The notes: generated by a model from the letters alone, not told the origin. DNA of 6,894 nucleotides from Olsenella_L sp051876355 (GCA_051876355.1 JBJEHU010000044.1:1-6894), one strand, 5' to 3'. Counted from the first letter of the stretch, positions 1-5,822 are shown. Numbers and translations are program-made.

Positions 1-20
1 CCGCTTACAGTTCTATGAGC

Positions 21-323
21 CTAACTATGCTGCAAGTCCTTAGCCATTTCCTGCGATACGACCAGAGTCTCGCCGTCGATCCTATACGAAAAGCTCGATT
101 CCGCAGGCCCGGAATAGCTGACATGCGCAACGTCGCCGTCCCGAACCGTGATGTCGCTGAAGTCAGCATCTGCCTGCACTTTCGTGAATTCGCCCTCGAT
201 ATCATCCTCCGCGGAGAGCTTGCCTGCAGAAGTCCCGTTCCGGCTGAGCGCCCAGGCAACGCTCATCGCCGCAGCGATCGCTATAACCCCGGCAGAAATG
301 AAGATCGGCTTCCTGCTGCGCAT
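21..323 (-). CDS. Small membrane-anchored hypothetical protein
   Basis: This gene encodes about 100 residues of unknown function. The N-terminus is basic (MRSRKP) and is followed by a hydrophobic stretch at about residues 7-26, rich in Ile, Ala and Val. It reads as an uncleaved signal anchor or a signal peptide, so the rest should lie outside the membrane. The exported part (about residues 30-100) alternates polar and hydrophobic residues in a beta-strand pattern (FSDITVRDGD, FSYRIDGETLVVS). This faintly recalls one unit of DUF4097-type putative adhesins, but such proteins are usually two to three times longer, so the resemblance is weak. I chose the ATG at 321-323 because a GGAAGAG ribosome-binding sequence lies about 10 bases upstream. 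A longer version would need a TTG start at 410 and would put unlikely sequence before the signal anchor. All three minus-strand frames stop within about 20 bases of the window edge, so the short length is real here or reflects decay. Confidence 0.55.
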   Translation of the reverse strand: MRSRKPIFISAGVIAIAAAMSVAWALSRNGTSAGKLSAEDDIEGEFTKVQADADFSDITVRDGDVAHVSYSGPAESSFSYRIDGETLVVSQEMAKDLQHS

Positions 324-590
324 GAAGCACGCTCTCTTCCTTGGTACGTGAAGTCCGTGCGTAGAGGGTGATGGCCATAGCGTACAGAAGAGAGGGGCCC
401 TGGATATCAAGGCAACGTAAGCTTCAGCAGATGGAACGGCTGGATGGATAAGCGCAGAGAAGCTCTCCCCAGTGGGGAATCCAGAGAGTCAATCGATCAG
501 CCTGCAATGCAGCGCGACTGGTGCCTGGACTGCCTTTCCTCCAAGCAGCGGCGAATCGACTGATAGCCTGTCCAAGCCATCTGCAGATAC
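324..590. other. Non-coding spacer between the small membrane protein and the tRNA-Val terminator
   Basis: I see no convincing gene in these 267 bases on either strand. They should hold the promoter of the small membrane protein, which is read leftward, but no clear -35/-10 pair stands out. A short hairpin with arms TCCCC and GGGGA and a 3-base loop lies at 466-478. It is not followed by a T-run, so I do not call it a terminator. Confidence 0.4.
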
Positions 591-623
591 AAAAACAGGC
601 CAGAAGGACTTCCTTCTGGCCTG
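591..623 (-). terminator. Rho-independent terminator of tRNA-Val
   Basis: Positions 596-608 and 611-623 form a perfect 13-bp inverted repeat (outer bases CAGGCC, inner AGAAGGA) with a 2-base central loop. Read on the minus strand the stem is followed at once by five T residues (595-591). It begins 9 bases beyond the CCA end of the tRNA-Val gene, so it ends that transcript. Confidence 0.9.
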
Positions 624-631
624 ATCATGTA

Positions 632-706
632 TGGTGGGCGTTAGAAGATTTGAACTTCTGACCTCTTCCGTGTCAGGGAAGCGCTCTCCCCCTGAGCTAA
701 ACGCCC
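632..706 (-). tRNA. tRNA-Val (anticodon GAC)
   Basis: The 75-base gene folds as a full cloverleaf. The acceptor stem pairs GGGCGTT with AACGCCC, the D stem pairs GCTC with GAGC, the anticodon stem pairs CTTCC with GGAAG around loop CTGACAC (anticodon GAC, Val), and the T stem pairs AGAAG with CTTCT around TTCAAAT. The discriminator is A and the 3' CCA is encoded in the DNA (632-634). It lies downstream of mnmA on the same strand but has its own promoter at 748-776 and its own terminator at 591-623, so it is probably a separate transcription unit. It reads valine codons GUC and GUU. Confidence 0.97.
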
Positions 707-747
707 GAATATGCTCTGCTGGGTGGGGTGCCCTGCAGCAGAAAAAT

Positions 748-776
748 ACTTTACGCGAATACAGGCTGCGGTGCAA
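748..776 (-). promoter_or_regulatory. Promoter of tRNA-Val
   Basis: On the minus strand a -35 box TTGCAC (776-771) is followed after exactly 17 bases by a -10 box TAAAGT (753-748). The -35 box is the same as that of the tRNA-Gly promoter in this window, and the -10 box differs by one base (TATAGT there). A start near 741 would give a 5' leader of about 35 bases that RNase P would remove. An AT-rich patch lies just upstream of the -35 box. Confidence 0.7.
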
Positions 777-816
777 GGAAAACTTTCGCAAATCTGGGAT
801 TGCCCCTAAATTCGCG
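777..816 (-). terminator. Possible terminator hairpin over the mnmA stop codon
   Basis: Positions 787-816 fold on the minus strand into an imperfect stem of about 12 pairs: CGC with GCG at the base, GGG with CCC near the loop, two G-U pairs and one bulged A. The stem spans the mnmA stop codon. The following bases are AAAGTTTTCC, so the T-run is short and begins four bases away. It could weakly end the operon before the tRNA-Val promoter, or only protect the 3' end of the mRNA. Confidence 0.4.
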
Positions 817-1909
817 GTTTCATCACAGGATCGGGGGCGATGATGCCGCCACCGACGCACTCGAGGCCGCGGTAGATGACAGCGCTCTGCCCTGGCGCTA
901 CCGTGCGTACCGGCTCGGCAAAGGCGACAGAGGCATGCTTCCCATCTTCTGAGACCGAAAGCACTGCTTCACGGAGCTGTCCGGTATGCCTCGTGCGAAC
1001 AAGACACGTACCCTCCTCCGGCATGGCACCAGAAATCCAGTGGCAGTCCTCGAGCGTGTGCTCCTTCGTCCAGAGGCCGGGACACATCTTGTCTGCTGTT
1101 ACATAGACGATGTTTTCCTTCGTGTCGGTTGCGACCACATAGCGGGCAGGACCTCCTCCGAGATCGAGCCCCTTTCTCTGGCCTACCGTGAAGAGGAACG
1201 CTCCCTCGTGATGTCCGAGCACCTTGCCGGTCTCCCACTCCACGATGTCTCCGGCCTTCTTCTCGAGCGTATCGAGCAGGAACGTGCGGATGCCGACAGG
1301 GCCGATGAAGCAGATGCCGTCAGAGTCGGGCTTCGTCTCGATGCCGAGATGACGGTCGGCACAGGCTGCCCTGACGTCTGCTTTCGAGGAGTAGCCGCCG
1401 ACTGGAAAGAGCACACGGCTGAATGTCGTGCCCGGAACACGCCAGAGGAAGTAGGTCTGGTCCTTGTGCTCATCCGCTGAGCGCAGAAGCCTGGCAGGTC
1501 CTCCCGGCACCAGTGCCGGCGCCGTCCTTGCATAGTGGCCCGTTGCAATGAGATCGGCGCCTTCCTTGAAGGCACGCTCTGCGAACGTGCCGAACTTCAC
1601 GGTCTGGTTGCACATGACATCAGGATTCGGCGTGTAGCCATGGGCGTAGGCATCGACGAGATAGTCCGCGACGGTCTCCTTGTACTCCTTCTCGCAGTCC
1701 CAGACCTCGAGGTCGACACCGAGCTTCACGGCGACGCGCTCTGCATCGGCGAGATCTTCTGCCCAGGGGCACTTGAAGCCTGGAAGGTCCTTCGACCAGT
1801 TCCTCATATAGACAGCCGTGACGTCGTATCCCTGCTCCACCAGAAGGGCACAAGAGAGAGCAGAGTCCACGCCGCCGCTCATGCCGAGGAATACCTTCTT
1901 GCCCATCAT
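806..1909 (-). CDS. mnmA: tRNA-specific 2-thiouridylase MnmA
   Basis: MnmA uses ATP to adenylate U34 of tRNA-Lys, -Glu and -Gln and then inserts sulfur to give 2-thiouridine, which improves codon reading. It is cytosolic. The 367-residue product has the family's normal length and key parts: the PP-loop GMSGGVDSA at residues 9-17 for ATP, the NPDVMCN motif with nucleophile Cys100, the ATGHYAR block at 122-128, the DQTYFLW block at 150-156, and PDSDGICFIG with the sulfur-carrying Cys200. A beta-rich C-terminal domain completes it. Two adjacent ATG codons (1909 and 1906) are possible starts. Either overlaps the TGA of the desulfurase gene (ATGATG), and AGGAAAGG lies just upstream, so translation is probably coupled. 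A longer frame upstream exists but would run inside the desulfurase gene. The adjacent desulfurase is the likely sulfur donor. Confidence 0.97.
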   Translation of the reverse strand: MMGKKVFLGMSGGVDSALSCALLVEQGYDVTAVYMRNWSKDLPGFKCPWAEDLADAERVAVKLGVDLEVWDCEKEYKETVADYLVDAYAHGYTPNPDVMCNQTVKFGTFAERAFKEGADLIATGHYARTAPALVPGGPARLLRSADEHKDQTYFLWRVPGTTFSRVLFPVGGYSSKADVRAACADRHLGIETKPDSDGICFIGPVGIRTFLLDTLEKKAGDIVEWETGKVLGHHEGAFLFTVGQRKGLDLGGGPARYVVATDTKENIVYVTADKMCPGLWTKEHTLEDCHWISGAMPEEGTCLVRTRHTGQLREAVLSVSEDGKHASVAFAEPVRTVAPGQSAVIYRGLECVGGGIIAPDPVMKPRI

Positions 1910-3093
1910 GCCGCCTTTCCTGTAGCCGAATCGAGGCCGCAGCGCCTGCACTCCGCTTCCACGCAATCCCCGATACGCTGTGCTGCCTCGTCGATGTCTT
2001 CTTCTGTCACAGGGGCGCCGAGCGTGATGCGGAGGCTCCCTTCTGCCACCTCAGCAGAGGCCCCCACAGCCTTGAGCACATGGCTCTCGCGCATGCGGCT
2101 CGCCGCACAGGCAGAGCCCGTACCGACAGAGATGCCCCTGTCCTCGAGCAGGATCACGAGACGCCTTGCTTCGAGTCCAGGGAAGGAGATATGGAGAAGC
2201 CCTGGAAGGCGGAGCTTTGCCTTCTTCGGTCCTGCAACCTCGGCCCAGGGAAAGCGCACCAGGAGCGCCTTCTGGAGCCGGTCGCGCAGGCCCTGCTCGC
2301 GCCGTGCCTCCTGCGCGCGTCTCGATGTGGCAAGCTCGAGCGCACGGGCAAAGCCTATGGCTCCTGCCACATTCTCCGTGCCGGAACGGGCGCCGCCTTC
2401 CTGGCCACCGCCCTGGATGAGGGGCCTGATTGCGATGCCGTCCTCTGCCCAGAGGAGCCCTACCTGCTTCGGCCCATAGATCTTTGCCGCCGAGAGCGTG
2501 AGCATATCCACATGGAGCGAAGCCACGTTGATAGCCAAGGCATTCGCTGCCTGCGAGGCATCCGTATGGAGCCAGAGCGGCAGGCTCTCCCCTGCCTCCA
2601 GCCGCTCCTGCCGCTTGGCAGCGACGAACTTTGCGATATCGCGGATGGGCTGGATCGTTCCGATCTCTCCGTTTGCAAGCGAGACCGAGACGAGTCCGAC
2701 CTCAGGCGTCAGAAGACGTTCGAGCGCATCCATATCCACGCAGCCGTCCCTATGCACCGGAATGAGCGCATGGTCTTTTGTCTCTGCGGCGGCAAGCACG
2801 CTCTCGTGCTCCGTTGCGCAGACCAAGATCTTGCCTTGAGATGAGTTCAGGGCGAGGTTGTTTGCCTCGGTCGCGCCGGCACAGATCACGAGGTTGTCCG
2901 GTTTTGCGCCGATCTCATGCGCGAGACGGGCACGGGCATCCTCGTAGTCTGTCTTTGCCTTCCTCGCAAGCCTATACGGGGCAGACGGGTTGTAGAAGCA
3001 CTCTGTCATGTACGGCAGCATCGCCGAGAGTACCTCAGGATCCACCGGCGTCGCTGCGGCATAGTCGAGATATATCTCTTTCGTTGCATCCAT
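1906..3093 (-). CDS. Cysteine desulfurase, NifS/IscS family (class V aminotransferase fold)
   Basis: This is a pyridoxal-phosphate enzyme that removes sulfur from L-cysteine, leaving alanine and a persulfide on its own catalytic cysteine. At 395 residues it has the usual length. Visible motifs are YLDYAAATP (8-16), GATEANNLAL (73-82), ATEHES with His96, HTDASQ with Asp178 and Gln181, the PLP lysine Lys204 in SAAKIYGPK, GGGQEGGARSGTENV (228-242), catalytic Cys329 in GSACAAS, and RITLG near the end. The lysine motif is usually SxHK; here the His is Ala. The ATG at 3091-3093 places the family's conserved YLDYAATTP-like motif at the N-terminus. Its ribosome site is weak (GGATG), and upstream in-frame starts add cysteine-rich sequence unlike the family. 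The 4-base overlap with mnmA suggests it serves tRNA thiolation, like YrvO of B. subtilis. A general role in Fe-S assembly cannot be excluded. Confidence 0.93.
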   Translation of the reverse strand: MDATKEIYLDYAAATPVDPEVLSAMLPYMTECFYNPSAPYRLARKAKTDYEDARARLAHEIGAKPDNLVICAGATEANNLALNSSQGKILVCATEHESVLAAAETKDHALIPVHRDGCVDMDALERLLTPEVGLVSVSLANGEIGTIQPIRDIAKFVAAKRQERLEAGESLPLWLHTDASQAANALAINVASLHVDMLTLSAAKIYGPKQVGLLWAEDGIAIRPLIQGGGQEGGARSGTENVAGAIGFARALELATSRRAQEARREQGLRDRLQKALLVRFPWAEVAGPKKAKLRLPGLLHISFPGLEARRLVILLEDRGISVGTGSACAASRMRESHVLKAVGASAEVAEGSLRITLGAPVTEEDIDEAAQRIGDCVEAECRRCGLDSATGKAA

Positions 3094-3174
3094 AGAAGGA
3101 CATCCGCTCGAAGAATCGTAGCCACCGCATTGGACGCCTTGCATCCCTGGCGGCAGAGTGTGCCAAGATATCAG

Positions 3175-3195
3175 GCATGCAGGACAACTGCATGC
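3175..3195. promoter_or_regulatory. Inverted repeat in the divergent promoter region (possible operator)
   Basis: Perfect 8-base arms GCATGCAG and CTGCATGC flank a 5-base spacer (GACAA). The repeat sits in the 141-bp gap between the divergent desulfurase and flavoprotein genes, 40 bases before the flavoprotein ATG. A weak -10-like box, CATACT (3202-3207), lies just to the right, so the repeat would overlap the -35 region of such a promoter. It is not followed by a T-run, which argues against a terminator. I do not recognise it as the site of a known regulator. It does not resemble the NiaR or NrtR sites that I recall for NAD genes. Confidence 0.5.
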
Positions 3196-3234
3196 GCACT
3201 TCATACTACCAAAAGCACAGAAAGGCTGGGTCCC

Positions 3235-4755
3235 ATGCCAGAGCTCCTCCATCTTGAAGCATCCGATGTGCTCGTCGTCGGTTCAGGCCTGGCAGGCACC
3301 ATCGCTGCTGTCGCAGCTGCAGAGGCAGGCGCCACGGTCACGCTTGCCGCGGCAGGTCCTGTCTTTTCCGGCTCCACCTTTGCTTCCTCGACCTGGGGCT
3401 TGGGCATGGTCGCTCCTGCCTCCCCTCAGGATGCAGGAGACCTCGCCGATACGATCTTGTCCGTCGGCGCAGGATGTGCCGATCCCTCCCTTGTCCGGAG
3501 CTTCGTCTCTGGCATGCCGGAAGCCCTTTCCTGGCTTGAAGCACACGGTGTGAGCCTGAAAGTGCCTGAGCATCCCGAAGAGCGCGAATACATCCCCTGC
3601 TTCGACCACAAGGTCCGTCTCTGGCGGGGACTCGGCAGGTCTGAGTTCAAGGAAGCCTTCGGAAAGCTTTTCCAGGACCTCGGCATCCGCATCCTCGAGA
3701 ACGCACGTCTTGCCCGTCTCAAGAGAGCAGATGACGGCCGCATCCAAGGAGCTCTCTTCTACGACACATCCCATGCTTCTTTCATCGATGTGCCGTCACG
3801 CACGACGATTCTGGCCACGGGCGGCACGACAGGCCTCTTTGGCAGGCATCTCGGCACTTCAGAAGACACAGGGATTGCCCATGCGCTCGCACATGAGGCA
3901 GGAGCGAGCCTCACGAACCTCGAATTCATCCAGCTCATGCCCGGCATCCTTACAGAAAAGGACCCTGTCGTCTTCAACGAGAAGACCTTCCGCTATCTTG
4001 CCCTCGAAGAAGGTAAAGGAGCTCAGATTCCGCGAGAGCTCTTCGAGCTCAGGAGCACCCATGGACCAGCCACGGCACGGCTTGGAGACGATGCGATCGA
4101 CCTTGCTATCGCTTCTGCCGGAGCTGAAGGCGCCACCGCCCACTACGAGAACCTGCCCAATCCCCTGCCAGAGCTTGACCGCACCTATTTCTCCTGGCTC
4201 GAGCGCACGCTGGGCCAGAAGGCAGAGGACAGCTTCCGTCTGGCCCTCTTTGCCCATGCCTCGAATGGCGGCATCCTGATAGACGAGGAAGGCTGGACCG
4301 GCGTCCCAGGACTCTTCGCTGCAGGAGAGGCGACAGGCGGCATGCACGGAGCAGACCGTCTCGGAGGCCTTTCGAGCATGAACTGTGCTGTTTTCGGTAT
4401 CCGTGCCGGCAGAGCCGCTGCAGAGGCGGCACAGGGCGTCTCAGTGCGCCAGAGTGCAGTCTCGATGTCAGATACTTCCTCCCCTCTTGCTGCGAAGGCG
4501 CTTCCTGCGATACGCCTTGCCCTGGACGATGCCTGTCTGGCTCCTCGATGCGAACGCAGCCTTGTGGCAGCGCAGAGCTCCCTTTCTTTCATCGATCAGG
4601 CCATAGCGCGCACCTCCCTGCCCGCAAGCGATCCTTCTGCCATCTGCCAGACATTGGAAGCACGCTGTGCCTTGGCAACAGCGCAGGAGATGATCGGAGC
4701 CATGAGGAGAAGGAGGGAGAGCCTAGGCAGCCATATCAGGTCGGACAGCGATTAG
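3235..4755 (+). CDS. FAD-dependent oxidoreductase of the fumarate reductase/L-aspartate oxidase superfamily
   Basis: The 506-residue protein has the FAD-binding fold: DVLVVGSGLAG at 11-21, GST (46-48), ILATGGTTGLFG (192-203), and the C-terminal FAD block NGGI...GLFAAGEATGGMHGADRLGG (344-378). The tail RESLGSHIRSD (494-504) matches the RESRGxHxRxD ending of L-aspartate oxidases and succinate dehydrogenase flavoproteins. His341 and Arg375 fit conserved active-site positions. However, the EFxQFHP motif reads EFIQLMPG (230-237), so the usual His is Met235, and the LRGEGG region (about 255-262) is EEGKGA. The substrate is therefore uncertain; canonical aspartate or fumarate chemistry is doubtful. 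No signal peptide or membrane segment is seen, so it is probably cytosolic. The ATG at 3235 is chosen because AAAGG lies 9 bases upstream and the Rossmann motif follows directly. No clear terminator follows; the next gene converges on it. Confidence 0.85.
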   Translation: MPELLHLEASDVLVVGSGLAGTIAAVAAAEAGATVTLAAAGPVFSGSTFASSTWGLGMVAPASPQDAGDLADTILSVGAGCADPSLVRSFVSGMPEALSWLEAHGVSLKVPEHPEEREYIPCFDHKVRLWRGLGRSEFKEAFGKLFQDLGIRILENARLARLKRADDGRIQGALFYDTSHASFIDVPSRTTILATGGTTGLFGRHLGTSEDTGIAHALAHEAGASLTNLEFIQLMPGILTEKDPVVFNEKTFRYLALEEGKGAQIPRELFELRSTHGPATARLGDDAIDLAIASAGAEGATAHYENLPNPLPELDRTYFSWLERTLGQKAEDSFRLALFAHASNGGILIDEEGWTGVPGLFAAGEATGGMHGADRLGGLSSMNCAVFGIRAGRAAAEAAQGVSVRQSAVSMSDTSSPLAAKALPAIRLALDDACLAPRCERSLVAAQSSLSFIDQAIARTSLPASDPSAICQTLEARCALATAQEMIGAMRRRRESLGSHIRSDSD

Positions 4756-4886
4756 AGCGAGGGCATATTTCATACTGCAAGAGGATGAGCCAGCTTTGCG
4801 GCTTGGCTAATGGTCCATGATGTGAAATCGAACCAAGCATCAATCCATTTCCGCTGCCAAGTTGTTGTGCATTGTGATGGCACCTA

Positions 4887-5183
4887 TCACCGGAACAGCT
4901 CGTCATGCGTACCGGTTCGTTCCAGCAGCGCAATTTCATCATCCGAGGTCCAGATAAGCAGCCAATCCCCTGCATTTGCAATATGGCATTCACGACTGCC
5001 GGCCCAGCCACCAGACAGTTCATGCATCCTGTGCCTTCTACGCAGTTCCTCAAGAGAGGCGGGACTGTTTTCGATTATGAGATCGATGACTTCTGCGAGC
5101 GGAGCATCGTCGATGTGCTTCTTTCGCAGCCGTTTGGCATCATGGATAAAAGCCGGACTGTACTGAGCCTTGAGCCTGCCCAT
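4887..5183 (-). CDS. yafQ: YafQ-family toxin of a type II toxin-antitoxin system
   Basis: This encodes a 98-residue RelE/ParE-fold ribonuclease toxin. E. coli YafQ cuts mRNA on the ribosome. All four catalytic residues of YafQ have clear equivalents: His54 (RMHELSGGW), His67 (RECHI), Asp73 (GDWLLIW) and His93 (ERTGTHDELF), plus Phe97 near the C-terminus. Compared with E. coli YafQ there are a few extra residues (IANAG) between His67 and Asp73. The N-terminal half (about 1-50) is helical and basic (DAKRLRKKH), as in the family. The ATG at 5181-5183 is 4 bases after the antitoxin stop, and the ribosome site is weak, so translation is probably coupled to the antitoxin. The gene appears intact. 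An upstream in-frame extension to 5255 would overlap the antitoxin gene and is unlikely. Confidence 0.93.
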   Translation of the reverse strand: MGRLKAQYSPAFIHDAKRLRKKHIDDAPLAEVIDLIIENSPASLEELRRRHRMHELSGGWAGSRECHIANAGDWLLIWTSDDEIALLERTGTHDELFR

Positions 5184-5187
5184 GAGC

Positions 5188-5460
5188 TTATGCCTGATAA
5201 GCAGCGTCAAGCAGTTCTCTGCCAGACGTAAACGACCTGCCCGTACCCCCAGCATTTAGAATGCCGGCACCTTCCTTGAGAGCTGCCGCAGTCTCATCGT
5301 TTGGAATCTCATAGGACAGATTCAGGGGGATTCTGCGCTCACGCACGATCTGGCGGTAGAACGCTCGCGTAACCGATGAAAGATCAAAACCGAAATCCTC
5401 CACGATTTCGGTTGCTTCAGCCTTGGTCTTATCGTCTACCCGTACTGTAACGGATGCCAT
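5188..5460 (-). CDS. dinJ: RelB/DinJ-family antitoxin
   Basis: This 90-residue antitoxin should bind and block the YafQ-like toxin encoded just downstream and repress their shared promoter. The N-terminal half looks like a ribbon-helix-helix DNA-binding domain: beta strand ASVTVRVDD (2-10), helix KTKAEATEIVEDFG (11-24), then LSSVTRAFYRQIVRERRIPL (27-46), which matches the DinJ/RelB helix ending in 'RxxxIPF'. The C-terminal half (about 50-90) is acidic to neutral and would wrap the toxin. The ATG at 5458-5460 has a near-perfect ribosome site, AAAGGAGG, 5 bases upstream. This is the strongest in the window and fits the need for excess antitoxin. Antitoxin-first order is standard for this type. 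Confidence 0.93.
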   Translation of the reverse strand: MASVTVRVDDKTKAEATEIVEDFGFDLSSVTRAFYRQIVRERRIPLNLSYEIPNDETAAALKEGAGILNAGGTGRSFTSGRELLDAAYQA

Positions 5461-5464
5461 ATCG

Positions 5465-5515
5465 TCCTCCTTTGTAAGATATTTTTAATATATTGTAATA
5501 CGATAACTCACTAAT
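5465..5515 (-). promoter_or_regulatory. AT-rich promoter/operator region of the toxin-antitoxin operon
   Basis: This stretch is much richer in A and T than the rest of the window. Read on the minus strand it contains a -10-like TATATT (5494-5489) but no good -35 box. Two direct copies of TTACAA (minus strand; TTGTAA at 5472-5477 and 5493-5498 on plus) start 21 bases apart, two turns of the helix, so both would face the same side of the DNA. A small inverted repeat ATATT-TTT-AATAT lies between them. These are plausible antitoxin binding sites, by inference from autoregulation in the family. Confidence 0.45.
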
Positions 5516-5648
5516 AGCAGTCATAATCACAGAAAACCTCCTCAGTCTATCTGATAGCTATAGGAAGAGAGCAGAGACGTTTATATCAGGTCGAACGGCA
5601 AGTGAAAGGCACTCGAAGCACCGCGGGACCGACATTTCGGACTTTGCC

Positions 5649-5688
5649 GAAAAAAGTTCTTGCACGAGCGCCCGCTTTCACATATAGT
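5649..5688 (+). promoter_or_regulatory. Strong promoter of the tRNA-Gly/tRNA-Cys unit
   Basis: A -35 box TTGCAC (5660-5665), a 17-base spacer and a -10 box TATAGT (5683-5688) make the best promoter in the window. A run of A residues just upstream (5650-5655) may act as an UP element. The start would fall near 5695-5698, leaving a leader of only a few bases before tRNA-Gly. The bases after the -10 box are C-rich, a pattern often linked to stringent control of stable RNA promoters. Confidence 0.85.
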
Positions 5689-5699
5689 ATTTCCCGCAC

Positions 5700-5775
5700 G
5701 CGGGCTTAGCGCAGTTGGTAGCGCGCCACCTTGCCAAGGTGGAGGCCGCGGGTTCGAATCCCGTAGCCCGCTCCA
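5700..5775 (+). tRNA. tRNA-Gly (anticodon GCC)
   Basis: The 76-base cloverleaf is complete. Acceptor GCGGGCT pairs with AGCCCGC, D stem GCGC with GCGC, anticodon stem CCACC with GGTGG around TTGCCAA (anticodon GCC), and T stem GCGGG with CCCGT around TTCGAAT. The discriminator is T and CCA is encoded. It reads GGC and GGU codons, the main glycine codons in GC-rich genomes. It is first in a two-tRNA unit with tRNA-Cys. Confidence 0.98.
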
Positions 5776-5784
5776 TGATTACCC

Positions 5785-5822
5785 GGCCGTCCTGCGAAGT
5801 ATCGTATGTCGGCCTTTTTCTT
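5785..5822 (+). terminator. Terminator-like hairpin between tRNA-Gly and tRNA-Cys
   Basis: GGCCG (5785-5789) pairs with CGGCC (5810-5814). A 3-by-3 internal loop separates this from an inner stem TGCGA/TCGTA (one G-U pair) around loop AGTA. Five T residues follow directly (5815-5819), then CTT. This could act as a partial terminator that lowers tRNA-Cys relative to tRNA-Gly, or as a processing structure. No convincing second promoter for tRNA-Cys is visible in the 50-base gap. Confidence 0.4.

Noticed and set aside
489..860. Minus-strand frame running through tRNA-Val and its terminator
   Set aside because: It overlaps a certain tRNA, its promoter, its terminator and the end of mnmA, and its translation resembles no protein.
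1535..2844. Long open frames on the plus strand opposite mnmA and the desulfurase
   Set aside because: They have no recognisable motifs and are rich in Arg, Ser and Pro or Leu. They are explained by the high GC content and codon use of the real minus-strand genes.
2917..3234. Upstream extension of the flavoprotein gene by about 106 residues
   Set aside because: The extension lies antisense to the desulfurase gene and its divergent promoter region, looks Arg/His/Cys-rich and non-family-like, and the Rossmann motif expected at the N-terminus begins just after 3235, where a ribosome site is present.
3094..3252. Longer N-terminus for the cysteine desulfurase
   Set aside because: The extra 53 residues are cysteine-rich, cover the divergent promoter region and inverted repeat, and precede the normal family N-terminus.
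4788..4808. Possible terminator after the flavoprotein gene (AGCCA/TGGCT)
   Set aside because: The stem is only five sure pairs and no T-run follows on either strand.
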